Numbered from the stretch's first letter, positions 16,439-25,888 are shown. The stretch: DNA of 38,266 nucleotides from Rhodovibrionaceae bacterium (GCA_028285215.1 JANQPZ010000146.1:1-38266); one strand, 5' to 3'. Notes: generated from the letters alone by a model not told the origin. Numbers and translations: made by a program.

Positions 16439-17041
16439 GTGGGCGAGCCAGTCACCTTCTACTTCGACTTCTCCAGCCCCTACGGGTTCCTGGCGGCGCG
16501 CGAGATCGACGCCTTGGCAGGACGGCAGGGGCGGGAGACGATCTGGAAGCCGATGCTGCTGGGTGCCGTGTTCAAGCAGACCGGCACGCAACCGCTGACC
16601 AACGTTCCCCTGAAGGGGGACTACACGCGCCGCGATCTGGCCAGAGAGGCGCGGCGGCTGGGTATCGACTTCCGGCTGCCCGACCCTTTTCCGTTCGCGT
16701 CGATCGCTGCCGCCCGTGCCTTCTACTGGTTGTGGGATCGCGATCCGGCGGCCGCCAAAGACCTTGCGCGGGCGCTTTTCGAAAAGGCCTTCGTGGGTGG
16801 AGACGATATCTCCAAACCGGCAAAGGTTCTCGCGGTGGGCGCGGCGCAGGGGCTGGACGGCGGCGCGCTGGAGGCCGCCTTGCAGGACGTCGCCATCAAG
16901 GATCGGCTGCGCCGGGAAGTCGAGGGCGCCGTCGCGGCCGGGGTCTTCGGCTCGCCTTTCGTGATCGCCGACGGCGAGCCCTTCTGGGGCTACGACCGCT
17001 TCCCGCGCCTCGAGGCCTGGCTCGAAACCGGCGGCTGGTAG
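16439..17041 (+). CDS. 2-hydroxychromene-2-carboxylate isomerase / DsbA-like kappa GST family protein
   Basis: This 200-residue cytoplasmic thioredoxin-fold enzyme with an inserted helical domain belongs to the family that isomerises 2-hydroxychromene-2-carboxylate in naphthalene breakdown and includes kappa-class glutathione transferases. The catalytic serine lies in FYFDFSSPYGFLA (S12/S13), with no CxxC. The cis-proline signature GVFGSPFVI and the closing FWGYDRFPRLEAWL are present. The start is GTG at 16439, with AGGGAGG about ten bases upstream. No other ring-cleavage genes are close, so the role may be detoxification rather than naphthalene degradation. It converges on the threonine dehydratase gene; a modest CGGCGG/CCGCCG pair lies in the spacer. 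Confidence 0.88.
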   Translation: MGEPVTFYFDFSSPYGFLAAREIDALAGRQGRETIWKPMLLGAVFKQTGTQPLTNVPLKGDYTRRDLAREARRLGIDFRLPDPFPFASIAAARAFYWLWDRDPAAAKDLARALFEKAFVGGDDISKPAKVLAVGAAQGLDGGALEAALQDVAIKDRLRREVEGAVAAGVFGSPFVIADGEPFWGYDRFPRLEAWLETGGW

Positions 17042-17099
17042 GGCTGCACAACGGCGGTCGCCGGATCCGCGCCGCCGATGCAATGGGTCAGCCCCTTCG

Positions 17100-18062
17100 T
17101 CAGGTCTTCGCCAGAACGTCGCGGAACAGGCTGGCGTCGACGTTGCCGCCGCAGAGGATCACGCCGACCTTGCGGCCCCGGTTCCGGTCGCGCTGCTTGA
17201 GGCAGGCGGCGAGGGCGGCAGCGCCGGCGCCTTCGGCCAAGTTGTGGGTATCGGTGTAGAGCACCCGCATGGCCTCGGCGATCTCCTCCTCGGACAGCGC
17301 GACGATCTCCGCGACCCCTTTCAAGAGGACCTCGACGGCCTCGGGCTCCGGCACCCGACAGGCCATGCCGTCCGCAATGGTGACCGCCTCGTTCGTGGAG
17401 ACCGGCTTGCCGGCCTCGAAGGACAGCTTGTAGGCCGGCGCCCCCTCGGCCACCACGCCGACCACCTCCGTCTTGAGACCGAGCGCGTCGCGGGCCGCCA
17501 GGGTGGCCGTGATGCCGGAGCCGAGGCCGACCGGAACGTAGACCCGGTCGAGATCCGGTACGCTGCGGAAGAGTTCCAGCGGGTAGCTGGCAACGCCGCG
17601 CACCAGGCGCTCGTCGTAGGAGGCCAGCATATGCAGGCCCTCCCGCGCGGCCAGCATTTCGGCATGCTCGCGTGCCGCCTGGAAGTCGTGGCCCTCGACC
17701 AGGAGTTCGCCGCCGAAGGCGCGCATGGCGGCGTTCTTCTCTACGGCGTTGCCCTCGGGGACGCAGATCACCGCGCGAACGCCGTAGCGCCGCGCGGCGA
17801 AGGCGACCGACTGCCCGTGATTGCCCCGGGTCGCCGTGATGACGCCGGGAATCCTGGCGCCCCCGCCCGCCAGATCGGCCATATAGACCAGCCCGCCGCG
17901 CACCTTGAAGGCGCCGGTCGGGGTGTGATTCTCATGCTTGACCCAGACCTCGCAGCCGGCCCGTTCGGCCAGCAGCGGCCAGGCATACTGAGGCGTCGGC
18001 GGCATGGCGGCGTACACCGTCTCCGCCGCCGTTTCGATCTCGCTCAAGCTGGGCAGGCGCAT
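17100..18062 (-). CDS. threonine dehydratase-like PLP enzyme
   Basis: This fold-type II PLP enzyme of 320 residues probably deaminates L-threonine or L-serine (or a hydroxy-amino acid) to the 2-oxoacid. The PLP lysine is K53 in HENHTPTGAFKVRGGL. The phosphate-binding glycine loop is PVGLGSGITA. TATRGNHGQSVAFAAR is typical, and the C-terminal ILCGGNVD replaces the more common SGGN with CGGN. There is no C-terminal ACT domain, so it is the short, catabolic-type form. The frame continues upstream into poor sequence; the ATG at 18062 has AAGGAGG 14 bases upstream and begins MRLPSLSEIE, a normal start. It lies 40 bp after the potassium channel gene on the same strand and may be co-transcribed. Confidence 0.9.
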   Translation of the reverse strand: MRLPSLSEIETAAETVYAAMPPTPQYAWPLLAERAGCEVWVKHENHTPTGAFKVRGGLVYMADLAGGGARIPGVITATRGNHGQSVAFAARRYGVRAVICVPEGNAVEKNAAMRAFGGELLVEGHDFQAAREHAEMLAAREGLHMLASYDERLVRGVASYPLELFRSVPDLDRVYVPVGLGSGITATLAARDALGLKTEVVGVVAEGAPAYKLSFEAGKPVSTNEAVTIADGMACRVPEPEAVEVLLKGVAEIVALSEEEIAEAMRVLYTDTHNLAEGAGAAALAACLKQRDRNRGRKVGVILCGGNVDASLFRDVLAKT

Positions 18063-18102
18063 GGCTGTTCGGATGACCTCCTTGCGATTGGAATTCCGGT
18101 CC

Positions 18103-19044
18103 TCATTCGCTTCTCCGGCGCTGCCGCTCGCGCTCGCGTTCTTCCTGTTCCACCGTGTAGCGGCGAATCTCCGTGAAGCCGAACAGCAACAGAAGCACCC
18201 CGAGCACGATTTGCACAGCGGCAATCACCCGGATGGGGTCGCTGGTCGGAACGATGTCTCCATAGCCGACGGTGCTGAGCGTGATCACCGAGAAGTAGAG
18301 GCTCTCCAGGAAGGCGATTTCCCGCACTTCGCCGGCGATGCGGAAGTGCGACGCGACGGTGTAGACGTCGACGATGCGATAGAGACAGGCGAAGACCACG
18401 ATCAGCAGTGTGTAGAACGTCAGGAACGCGAAGGTCGGAACGACCAGCCGGCTGATCCGCTTGAAGAAGTCTTCGAACAGCAGGCCCGTGTCCAGCAGGA
18501 AGATCGCCACTTCGCGGCTGACGAAGAGCACGATCAGCGCCGTTGTCCCGGTCGCACCGAGGAAGAGCGCGTCGTACCAGTCGGTCGAGAGCCCATGGCC
18601 GGGGACCGCGAAGGTCGCGGCGCCCAGGGCGAGGACCGGCAGGAGCCAGAGGAAGGGGCGCCAGAAGCTGCGTTGCTCGCGCAGATGCTCTGCGGAGACG
18701 ATCGACTGGATTTGCGGGCGGTTGCGCAGCGCGCCCAGCATGAAGGTCAGGATCGGCAGCATGAAGCCGACGTTGATCGCCCAGGGCGAGACGTTCGGCA
18801 GAAAGTTGACCTGGGCGAAGAAGACGAAGACGCAGGCGTAGAGGGCCAGGTAGTTCGCGAAGGCCAAGGTGAAGAAGCGGCCGCTGGCGAAGGCGAAGTA
18901 GAAGATCGAGACGGCGCCGGCGATGGTTGCCACCACCACCAGGCCGAAGAGATCCAGCCCCGGCGAAACTGCCAGGGTGACCAACAGGATCATGGCGACC
19001 GTGAAACCGACCGCCGCTGCCCAGCCGCTTCGCGAGCGCTGCAT
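18103..19044 (-). CDS. potassium-channel family membrane protein
   Basis: This 313-residue inner-membrane protein carries the K+ selectivity filter TVGYGD at residues 258-263, between two hydrophobic helices (about 205-225 and 270-290) that form a two-helix pore module. Ahead of it are about six further hydrophobic segments (10-30, 32-52, 58-78, 86-105, 130-147, 155-175), which do not show an Arg/Lys-rich voltage-sensor helix. The C-terminus is a very charged tail (EEREREQ-type) without an RCK/TrkA-N domain. The ATG follows an AGGAGA site. It probably conducts K+, but gating is unknown. It is upstream of the threonine dehydratase on the same strand. Confidence 0.88.
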   Translation of the reverse strand: MQRSRSGWAAAVGFTVAMILLVTLAVSPGLDLFGLVVVATIAGAVSIFYFAFASGRFFTLAFANYLALYACVFVFFAQVNFLPNVSPWAINVGFMLPILTFMLGALRNRPQIQSIVSAEHLREQRSFWRPFLWLLPVLALGAATFAVPGHGLSTDWYDALFLGATGTTALIVLFVSREVAIFLLDTGLLFEDFFKRISRLVVPTFAFLTFYTLLIVVFACLYRIVDVYTVASHFRIAGEVREIAFLESLYFSVITLSTVGYGDIVPTSDPIRVIAAVQIVLGVLLLLFGFTEIRRYTVEQEERERERQRRRSE

Positions 19045-19267
19045 GCTGGCCCTCTGTCTCCTGTACCCCTCGCGCTCGTGCCCCTTGTACTGCCGAGCCT
19101 TTGGCTCCCAGGTTTGGCAGAGCTTTGATGTTGAAAAGGCTAACCCTTGCGCTCGAGCCGCGGCAACGGGGCAGAGTTGCGCGCTTGCAGGGACGAGAGG
19201 GGCGTAAGGCTGGCGACAGGCCGAGGGTGGCTGAGCTGCGGCGCTGCTACAGGGGGCCGGAGGGGCC

Positions 19268-20068
19268 TCAGTCGTTTGCCGGTCCGTGCCAGGTCGGCTT
19301 GCGCTTTTCCAGGAAGGCGGTCAGGCCCTCCTGTCCCTCGGGCGACACGCGCACCCGGGCGATGCGCCGGGCCGTGTCGCCGATCACCTCGGGGGTGGCC
19401 GGGCGGTCCGCGACGGCGAAGATCAGATCCTTGCATTCGGCGACCGCCTGGGGGCCGTTCTTCAGCAGCGCCTCGACCAGCTCGTCGCCGGCGCCCTCCA
19501 GCGCGTGGGGCGACACCACCCGGTGGACGAGCCCCAGGTAGTAGGCCGTCTCCGCCGAGAACTTCTCCGCCGTCAGCAGGTAGCGGCGGGCGGCGCGCTG
19601 GCCGATGGCGGCCACCACGTAGGGGCTGATGACGGAGGGAATCAGGCCGAGCTTGACCTCCGTCAGCGCAAAGGAGGCCTCTTCGGAGGCGATGGCGATG
19701 TCGCAGGCGCTGACCAGCCCGACGCCGCCGCCGAAGGCCGGACCCTGAACCAGCGCGACGGTCGGCTTGGTCAGAAAGTTGAGGGTGCGCAGCAGCTCTG
19801 CCAGCGCCTCGGCGTCGCTCAGGTTCTCCGCCTCGCCGTAGCCGGCCATGGAGCGCATCCAGTTGAGGTCGGCGCCGGCCGAGAAGGACTTGCCCTCCGC
19901 CGCCAGCACCACGACGCGGACGCGCTCGTCCTCCTCAAGCCCGCGCAGCGCCGTGGTCATCTCGGCGATCAGCTCGTCGTTGAAGGCGTTGTGCACCTCG
20001 GTGCGCGTCAGGGTGATCCGCGCCACGCCGCGCTCGTCGATGGATTCCAGGAAGAGGGGATGTTGCAT
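19268..20068 (-). CDS. liuC: methylglutaconyl-CoA hydratase (enoyl-CoA hydratase family)
   Basis: A crotonase-fold enzyme of 266 residues that should hydrate 3-methylglutaconyl-CoA to HMG-CoA in leucine breakdown. The assignment comes from FSAGADLNWMRSMA, a stretch typical of the AUH/LiuC branch, the oxyanion-hole region GPAFGGGVGLVSACDIAIAS, and from the gene partner. The ATG at 20068 starts 14 bases after the stop of the carboxylase beta gene, so the frame that continues upstream is ignored. The usual next genes (carboxylase alpha subunit, HMG-CoA lyase) do not follow: the next 223 bp are gene-free, and the K+ channel comes next. Confidence 0.92.
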   Translation of the reverse strand: MQHPLFLESIDERGVARITLTRTEVHNAFNDELIAEMTTALRGLEEDERVRVVVLAAEGKSFSAGADLNWMRSMAGYGEAENLSDAEALAELLRTLNFLTKPTVALVQGPAFGGGVGLVSACDIAIASEEASFALTEVKLGLIPSVISPYVVAAIGQRAARRYLLTAEKFSAETAYYLGLVHRVVSPHALEGAGDELVEALLKNGPQAVAECKDLIFAVADRPATPEVIGDTARRIARVRVSPEGQEGLTAFLEKRKPTWHGPAND

Positions 20069-20082
20069 GCGGTGAACCTTCG

Positions 20083-21690
20083 TCACATCCGGAAGACGCC
20101 GAAGCGTGTCTCGGGGATCGGGGCGTTGAGCGACATGGAGAGGCCCAAGGCCAGGGTCGTGCGGGTGTCCAGCGGGTCGAGGATGCCATCGTCCCACAGG
20201 CGGGCGCTGGCATAGGTCGGGTGGCCCTGCTGCTCGTACTGGTCGCGGATCGGGGCCTTGAAGGCCTCTTCCTCCTCGGCCGGCCAGCTGCCGCCCTTGG
20301 CCTCGATGCCGTCGCGCCGCACGGTGGCCAGCACGCCGGCCGCCTGTTCGCCGCCCATGACGGAGATGCGGGCGTTCGGCCACATCCACAGCAAGCGCGG
20401 GGAGTAAGCGCGGCCGCACATGCCGTAGTTGCCGGCGCCGAAGCTGCCGCCCAGGATCAGCGTGAACTTCGGCACCTGGGCGCAGGCCACGGCGGTCACC
20501 AGCTTGGCGCCGTCCTTGGCGATGCCGCCGGCCTCGTACTTGCGGCCAACCATGAAGCCGGAGATGTTCTGCAGGAAGACCAGCGGGATGCCGCGCTGGC
20601 AGCAGAGCTCGACGAAGTGGGCGCCCTTGAGGGCCGACTCGCTGAAGAGGATGCCGTTGTTGGCGACGATGCCGACCGGGTAGCCGTGAATGCGGGCGAA
20701 GCCGGTCACCAGGGTCTGGCCGTACAGGTGCTTGAATTCGTCGAATTCCGAGCCGTCGACCAGCCGGGCGATGACCTCGCGCACCTCGAAGGGCCGGCGC
20801 AGGTCCGGGGGCACGATGCCGTAGATCTCGGACGGGTCGTAAAGCGGCGCACGCGGCTCGGCCAGTTCCAGATCATGCCGTTTCGGGCGGTTGAGATTGG
20901 CCACGATCCGCCGGGCCAGACCCAGCGCGTGGGCGTCGTTCATCGCCATGTGGTCGGTGACGCCGGAGGTGCGGCTGTGCACCTCGGCGCCGCCCAGATC
21001 CTCGGCGCTGACCACTTCGCCCGTGGCGGCCTTCACCAGCGGCGGGCCGCCCAGGAAGATCGTGCCCTGGTTCTTGACGATGATCGATTCGTCGGCCATG
21101 GCGGGCACGTAGGCGCCGCCGGCGGTGCAGGAACCCATGACCGCGGCGATCTGGGGGATGCCCTTGGCCGAGAGGTTTGCCTGGTTGAAGAAGATGCGGC
21201 CGAAATGGTCGCGGTCGGGGAAGACCTCGTCCTGGCGCGGCAGGTTGGCGCCGCCGGAATCGACCAGGTACAGGCAGGGAAGGTGGTTCTGCGCGGCGAT
21301 CTCCTGGGCGCGCAGGTGTTTCTTGACGGTCAGCGGGTAGTAGGTGCCGCCCTTCACCGTGGCGTCGTTGGCCAGGATCATGCACTCGCGGCCGGACACC
21401 CGGCCGATGCCGGCGATCAGACCGGCGGCGGGCACGTCGTCGTCGTAGACCTGATAGGCCGCGAGCTGCGACAGCTCCAGGAACGGCGAGCCGGGGTCGA
21501 GCAGGGTGCGCACCCGCTCGCGCGGCAGCAGCTTGCCGCGCCCGACGTGTTTCTCGCGTGCCGCTTCGCCGCCGCCGAGCTTGATCCGCTCGACCAGGCC
21601 GCGCAATTCGTCGACGAGGCTGCGCATGGCCTCGGCGTTGGCGCGGAACTCTTCGCTCCGGGTATCGATGTTGGATTTGATAACGGTCAT
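20083..21690 (-). CDS. liuB: methylcrotonyl-CoA carboxylase beta (carboxyltransferase) subunit
   Basis: This carboxyltransferase subunit (535 residues, usual length) of the biotin-dependent enzyme turns 3-methylcrotonyl-CoA into 3-methylglutaconyl-CoA (leucine and isovalerate breakdown, cytoplasm). Recognisable stretches are [80 protein letters not shown] and [21 protein letters not shown] chose the ATG at 21690 ([10 protein letters not shown]) over 21711, because [10 protein letters not shown] is the family start and GAGCAGGAGGG-type sequence precedes it. The biotin-carrying alpha subunit is not in the window and must be encoded elsewhere. Confidence 0.95.
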   Translation of the reverse strand: MTVIKSNIDTRSEEFRANAEAMRSLVDELRGLVERIKLGGGEAAREKHVGRGKLLPRERVRTLLDPGSPFLELSQLAAYQVYDDDVPAAGLIAGIGRVSGRECMILANDATVKGGTYYPLTVKKHLRAQEIAAQNHLPCLYLVDSGGANLPRQDEVFPDRDHFGRIFFNQANLSAKGIPQIAAVMGSCTAGGAYVPAMADESIIVKNQGTIFLGGPPLVKAATGEVVSAEDLGGAEVHSRTSGVTDHMAMNDAHALGLARRIVANLNRPKRHDLELAEPRAPLYDPSEIYGIVPPDLRRPFEVREVIARLVDGSEFDEFKHLYGQTLVTGFARIHGYPVGIVANNGILFSESALKGAHFVELCCQRGIPLVFLQNISGFMVGRKYEAGGIAKDGAKLVTAVACAQVPKFTLILGGSFGAGNYGMCGRAYSPRLLWMWPNARISVMGGEQAAGVLATVRRDGIEAKGGSWPAEEEEAFKAPIRDQYEQQGHPTYASARLWDDGILDPLDTRTTLALGLSMSLNAPIPETRFGVFRM

Positions 21691-21838
21691 GAGCAGGAGG
21701 GCGAGAGCCAAGAACTGGAGGAAGGGACAGTGAGCGGACGCCGGCAGGCGAGCGAACCGGTGCGGGAAACCGGGCCGCTACCATGTCCCCCGCGCCGGCT
21801 TCGGGCAAGCCGCTTGTGCGGTGCCTTTCGGGTGCGCG

Positions 21839-23026
21839 TCAATCGGCCAGGAAGTCCGCGATGGCCTCGCTGGCCTGGGCGATGTTGAAGACGCCGTTCA
21901 GATGCCCGAAGGGCCCGGTAACGGTGAAGACCTCGGCCTCGTTGCCTTGGGCGCGCAGCTTCTCGGCCCAACGCTCCGACAGGAAGGGCGGGAAGATCAT
22001 GTCGCCTTCGGCCGGGATGAACAGCACCTTGGCCCGGATCCGCTCCATCTCCTCGGCGACGGAAAAGGTCATGTTGGCCTTCGACATGTAGAGGAAGTGG
22101 TTGGCGTCGGTCGTGGTCGCGCGGCCGTCGCCGGCGGCCTGCAGCCCGGCTTCCACCTTGAAGGCCGCGTCGAAGGCGGCGCCGGGATCGGCTCCCTCGT
22201 CAGCCGGGGCGCGGCCGAAGGTGGTGTCGGCCCAGTCGAAGTGCAGGGCGTTGAGGGTGACCAGCTGCAGGGCGTTGGACAGGCCCGTCAGCGGCGGCTC
22301 GCCGCCGTAGTAGTCGCCGCCGTTCCAGTTGGGGTCCATCTGGATCGGCATGTTCCACATCTTCAGCAAGCCGATGACGTAGGGCGGCATGTCCAGGCCC
22401 GGGCTGATCACCGGGATCGCCCGCGGCACCATCTCGGGATAGGCCGCCGCCCACTCCATGGTCTGGACCGAGCCGCCGGAAGCGCCCATGACGGCATGGA
22501 GGCTGTCGATGCCCAGGCTGTCGAGCAGCGCCTTCTGCACGTCGACGAAGTCGCGCATGGAGACAATGGGGAAGTCGAGGCCGTAGGGCGCGCCGGTTGC
22601 CGGGTCGATGCTGGCGGGGCCGGTGGTGATGACCTTGGGATCGGCGACGTTCAGGTTCACCAGCGTGTCGCTGGAAATGACATAGAAACGGTCGGTGTCG
22701 ATCGCCTTGCCGGGGCCGATGATGGCGTTCCAGTAGCCGGGTTGCGGCTGGTCTTCGCTGTACTTGCCGGCGGCGTTGGAGGTGCCGGAGAAGAAGTGGG
22801 CGATCAGGATCGCATTGTCCCGCGCGGCGTTCAGCTCGCCATAGGCTTCCCAGCCGATCCGCACTTCGGCGATGGTTTCGCCCTGCTCGGTGACGAAGTT
22901 CTCCATGACGAATTCGCGCTTCTCGACCAGCTCGTCGTAGGCCGCTGCCGGCCCTGCGGCGATCAGCATCAGGGCCGCAGCTGCAAGGGCGCGCCGCGCG
23001 TTGGGCCGGTTCTCGAACTGTGGCAT
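21839..23026 (-). CDS. exported MetX-like alpha/beta hydrolase
   Basis: A 395-residue alpha/beta-hydrolase of the homoserine O-acetyltransferase (MetX) superfamily. It has the family's fold order and the GPGKAIDTDRFYVISSDTLV stretch. The putative catalytic triad is S183 in GASGGS, D342 in AEGDMIFPP and H375 in PFGHLNG. Unlike cytoplasmic MetX it begins with a clear signal peptide (Arg pair, hydrophobic ALAAAALMLIAAG, cleavage after AAA at about residue 29). It should therefore act in the periplasm, where acetyl-CoA is absent, so hydrolysis or another acyl transfer is more likely than methionine synthesis. A good GGAGCGGAGAGAG site precedes the ATG. It is divergent from the glutathione transferase at 23231. 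Confidence 0.88.
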   Translation of the reverse strand: MPQFENRPNARRALAAAALMLIAAGPAAAYDELVEKREFVMENFVTEQGETIAEVRIGWEAYGELNAARDNAILIAHFFSGTSNAAGKYSEDQPQPGYWNAIIGPGKAIDTDRFYVISSDTLVNLNVADPKVITTGPASIDPATGAPYGLDFPIVSMRDFVDVQKALLDSLGIDSLHAVMGASGGSVQTMEWAAAYPEMVPRAIPVISPGLDMPPYVIGLLKMWNMPIQMDPNWNGGDYYGGEPPLTGLSNALQLVTLNALHFDWADTTFGRAPADEGADPGAAFDAAFKVEAGLQAAGDGRATTTDANHFLYMSKANMTFSVAEEMERIRAKVLFIPAEGDMIFPPFLSERWAEKLRAQGNEAEVFTVTGPFGHLNGVFNIAQASEAIADFLAD

Positions 23027-23230
23027 CTCTCTCCGCTCCCGTCTGTGTCTCGCTGCCGGCGAACGATAGCAGGCCGGCTGGAGCCCCGATACCGGCAGGG
23101 GGCGACTTCGCCGAGCCCGGACAGGATCTTGTGACCGCCGGGCCGGGTTGTTTGCGCGTCCCGGCAGGATCATCTTCTCGCGGCAGAGAGATTTCAGAGC
23201 CGTGGCGATCGACGAAAGGCGAGAGCGAGC

Positions 23231-23926
23231 ATGACCATCGACGTCTATTCCTGGCCCACCCCGAACGGGCACAAGGTCCATATCGCGCTGGAGGAGCTGG
23301 GGCTCGACTACGCCGCGCACCCGGTCGACATCGGCCAGGGCGACCAGTTCAAGCCGGAGTTTCTCAAGATCAGCCCGAACAACCGCATCCCGGCCATCGT
23401 CGATCCCGACGGTCCGGACGGACGGCCGCTCTCCGTTTTCGAGTCCGGAGCCATCCTGATCTATCTGGCGGAAAAGACCGGCAAGCTGCTGCCGAGCTCG
23501 GGCGCCGCCCGCTACGGCGTGCTGCAGTGGCTGATGTGGCAGATGGGCGGGCTCGGCCCGATGCTGGGTCAGGCGCACCACTTCCTGCAGTATGCGCCGG
23601 AGGACGTGCCCTACGGCAAGACGCGCTATGCCAACGAGTCGCAGCGCCTCTACAACGTGCTCGACAAGCGCCTCGGCGAAGCCCGCTTCCTGGGCGGCGA
23701 CGACTACACGATCGCCGACATCGCGGCCTGGCCCTGGACCCGTCGGCCGGACCGTCAGAACGTCGATACCTCCGGCCTGCCGAACTACCGCCGCTGGTTC
23801 GCGGAGATCGAGGCGCGGCCCGCGGTGCAGCGCGGCGTCGAGGTGCTGGCCGGGACGCGCAAGGAGGGGTTCGACGAGAAGGAGAGGGAAATCCTCTTCG
23901 GCTCGGCACAGCTCGAGCGGCGCTGA
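23231..23926 (+). CDS. glutathione S-transferase, Nu-class/YfcG-like (copy 1)
   Basis: This cytoplasmic two-domain glutathione transferase has 231 residues. The N-terminal thioredoxin-like domain carries TPNGHK (the Thr-Pro-Asn motif of Nu-class enzymes such as YfcG/YghU), KISPNNRIPAIVDPDG and the glutathione-binding ESGAILIYLAEKTG. The C-terminal helical domain has QWLMWQMGGLGPMLGQAHHF. Nu-class enzymes often act as disulfide-bond reductases on glutathione conjugates. A closely similar copy lies at 27085 (same strand, about 3.2 kb away); this copy has about 20 extra C-terminal residues. It is divergent from the MetX-like gene. Confidence 0.94.
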   Translation: MTIDVYSWPTPNGHKVHIALEELGLDYAAHPVDIGQGDQFKPEFLKISPNNRIPAIVDPDGPDGRPLSVFESGAILIYLAEKTGKLLPSSGAARYGVLQWLMWQMGGLGPMLGQAHHFLQYAPEDVPYGKTRYANESQRLYNVLDKRLGEARFLGGDDYTIADIAAWPWTRRPDRQNVDTSGLPNYRRWFAEIEARPAVQRGVEVLAGTRKEGFDEKEREILFGSAQLERR

Positions 23927-23987
23927 TCCCACCCGCAGGCTCGGACGGCCCTGGCGAGGCCGGCGGCTCCGGCGGCGCGCCTGCTCG

Positions 23988-24779
23988 TCAGCGTGCCTGA
24001 CCGGGCGTTTGACCGAAGTGCCGGCGGTAGGCCGTGGTGAAGTGGCTCTGGGAGCTGAAACCGCAGGCCAGTGCGATTTCGGCGAGCGACAGTTCGGTCG
24101 CCAGGAGCTCGCAGGCGCGGAGCATCTGCAGTTCCCGAAACCGCTGTGTAAGCGTCTGTCCGGTCGTTGCCTTGTAGGCCCGGGTCAGGTGCCGCGGACT
24201 CATGTCGACGTCCTTCGCCAGTTCGTCGAGTCCGGGCGCGCCGCCTTCCAGGTCGTTCAGCCTCTCCTCGATGCGCGCGAGAAGGATGGAAGAGAGAGTG
24301 CCGGCCGGCCGCGGCTGGGGCAGCGGAACGCCCAGCCGCGCCAGCAAAGCCAGCAGCAGATGCTCGATCGCCAGCCGGTCGGAGGCCGCCGACCAGTCGA
24401 GCTGGTGCACCAGCGGCAGGGTCATGGACTTCAGGAAAGGATCGCGGCCGAAGATCAGCGGCCGGATGTCGGGCGCCTTTTCCCAGTTCATCGCCTCCAG
24501 ATCGTCCTGGGTGAAGTAGATGTGGAGATTCGACACCGGGCCCGAGTTCGTCCAGCGCGTCTCAAGCCCTTCGGGCAAGACGCAGATCGCGTTCGAGAAC
24601 CCGGACGAACGCGTATCCAGGGACCAGACGCCGAAACCGCCGGACTGGTAGATGCTGAGCGTGTGATGCGCCGGCTGCGAATAGACCATCGCGCCGCCGC
24701 CGTCGCGCCGCCACAGGGCCAGCCCGCGCACGCCGCCAAGGTCTGTTTTCACGCGCAAGGCTTCGGCCGAGCGCGCCAT
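23988..24779 (-). CDS. AraC-family transcriptional regulator
   Basis: This transcriptional activator-type protein has its two HTH motifs at the C-terminus: LDELAKDVDMSPRHLTRAYK and LSLAEIALACGFSSQSHFTT, ending YRRHFGQTPGQAR. The N-terminal part is a cupin-like effector domain (HTLSIYQSGGFGVWSLDTRS). The N-terminus is uncertain. The ATG at 24779 is the first usual start that avoids the divergent EamA gene. An ATG at 24926 is in frame but would run through that gene's start. A CTG at 24824 has an AAAGGA site and gives a plausible LNSLADLSDL start. It is divergent from the EamA exporter and probably controls it, and possibly the following PLP enzyme and GST. Confidence 0.9.
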   Translation of the reverse strand: MARSAEALRVKTDLGGVRGLALWRRDGGGAMVYSQPAHHTLSIYQSGGFGVWSLDTRSSGFSNAICVLPEGLETRWTNSGPVSNLHIYFTQDDLEAMNWEKAPDIRPLIFGRDPFLKSMTLPLVHQLDWSAASDRLAIEHLLLALLARLGVPLPQPRPAGTLSSILLARIEERLNDLEGGAPGLDELAKDVDMSPRHLTRAYKATTGQTLTQRFRELQMLRACELLATELSLAEIALACGFSSQSHFTTAYRRHFGQTPGQAR

Positions 24780-24916
24780 GGCCGCCGGTATCTGAAGGTC
24801 CGAGAGATCGGCGAGGCTGTTCAGGGCGCGTCCTTTCCATGAAAGCGGTGGCCGGCCCGTAGAATACGGCCCCGCCCATGCCGCGTAAATCTGCCCGAAA
24901 AGGAACGGGATTCGGC

Positions 24917-25801
24917 ATGTCGGCACTGCTGCTTGGCGTCGTGGTGATCAGTTGGGGGCTGTCGTGGTACGCGATCGAGCTTCAGCTCGGGGTTGTCCCG
25001 CCGCTGGTCTCGATCTTCTATCGCTTCGTTCTGGCGGCGATGCTTCTGATCGGCCTGCTGGCGCTGTCGGGACGGCTGCGGCTGATTCCTCTGGCGCGGC
25101 ACGGTCGGCTGCTCGGCCTGGGCGTTTGCCTGTTCAGCATGAACTTCTTCTGTTTCTATCTTGCCGCCGAGATCCTGCCCAGCGGCCTGCTGTCCGTCGT
25201 CTTCGCCACGGCCGCGATCATGGGGGCGCTCAATCAGCGCCTGTTCCTCGGCAGGCCGCTCAGCGGCCGGATCCTGGCGGGGGCGACGTTTGGGGTCGTC
25301 GGCCTGACCCTGCTTTCCTGGGACAGCGTCGTCCAGGCGGACGGCGGAGGGTCGCTCCTGCTCCTGGCCCTGCCTTTTCTCGGGACCTATCTCTTTTCCC
25401 TTGGAAACCTGCTGTCGGCGCAGCTGTCCCAGGATCACGATCTGCCCAACCTGGTCGCGCATGGCATGGTCTACGGCGCGATCGTCTGCCTGGCCATCTG
25501 TCTGGCCGCGGGCCTGCCTTTCCCGTTGCCCGGCGATCCGCTTTACTGGGGAAGCCTGCTGTACCTGTCGGGCATCGCCTCGGTCGTTGCTTTTCTGACC
25601 TATCTGACCCTGGTCAACCGCGAGGGCCCGGCCAGGGCGGCCTATGCGACGGTGCTGTTCCCCCTTGTCGCGATGCTGGTCTCCACCTGGCTCGAGGGCT
25701 TCGTCTGGACCCTCTGGGCGGCAGCCGGTCTCCTGCTGGCGCTTTCCGGAACCGCTCTCGTGTTCTCGGGCCCGAAGGAGGGCCGCACCGCATCGAACTA
25801 G
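24917..25801 (+). CDS. EamA/DMT-family inner-membrane exporter
   Basis: This ten-helix drug/metabolite transporter has about 294 residues in two EamA repeats, including VVISWGLSWYAIELQLGVVP in helix 1, SGLLSVVFATAAIMGALNQR, and LTLVNREGPARAAYATVLFP near the end of repeat 2. The frame also has an ATG at 24878, but the ATG at 24917 has an AAAGGAACGGG-like site and places the first helix right after the start. It is divergent from an AraC regulator and 87 bp ahead of the PLP enzyme on the same strand, so an operon is likely. The substrate is not known; an amino acid or thiol compound would fit the neighbours. Confidence 0.9.
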   Translation: MSALLLGVVVISWGLSWYAIELQLGVVPPLVSIFYRFVLAAMLLIGLLALSGRLRLIPLARHGRLLGLGVCLFSMNFFCFYLAAEILPSGLLSVVFATAAIMGALNQRLFLGRPLSGRILAGATFGVVGLTLLSWDSVVQADGGGSLLLLALPFLGTYLFSLGNLLSAQLSQDHDLPNLVAHGMVYGAIVCLAICLAAGLPFPLPGDPLYWGSLLYLSGIASVVAFLTYLTLVNREGPARAAYATVLFPLVAMLVSTWLEGFVWTLWAAAGLLLALSGTALVFSGPKEGRTASN

Positions 25802-25888
25802 GGTAGGACCTCCTGAGGGTCCGTCTGCGGCCATGGCGGCAAGGAAACCGCTGGCGTCGCCGCAAGCCTTTGGCCATTCTCGCGCGCC

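Noticed and set aside
20221..21888. A 555-codon plus-strand frame opposite liuB
   Set aside because: liuB is certain on the minus strand; this frame has only Ala/Gly/Val/Asp-rich filler.
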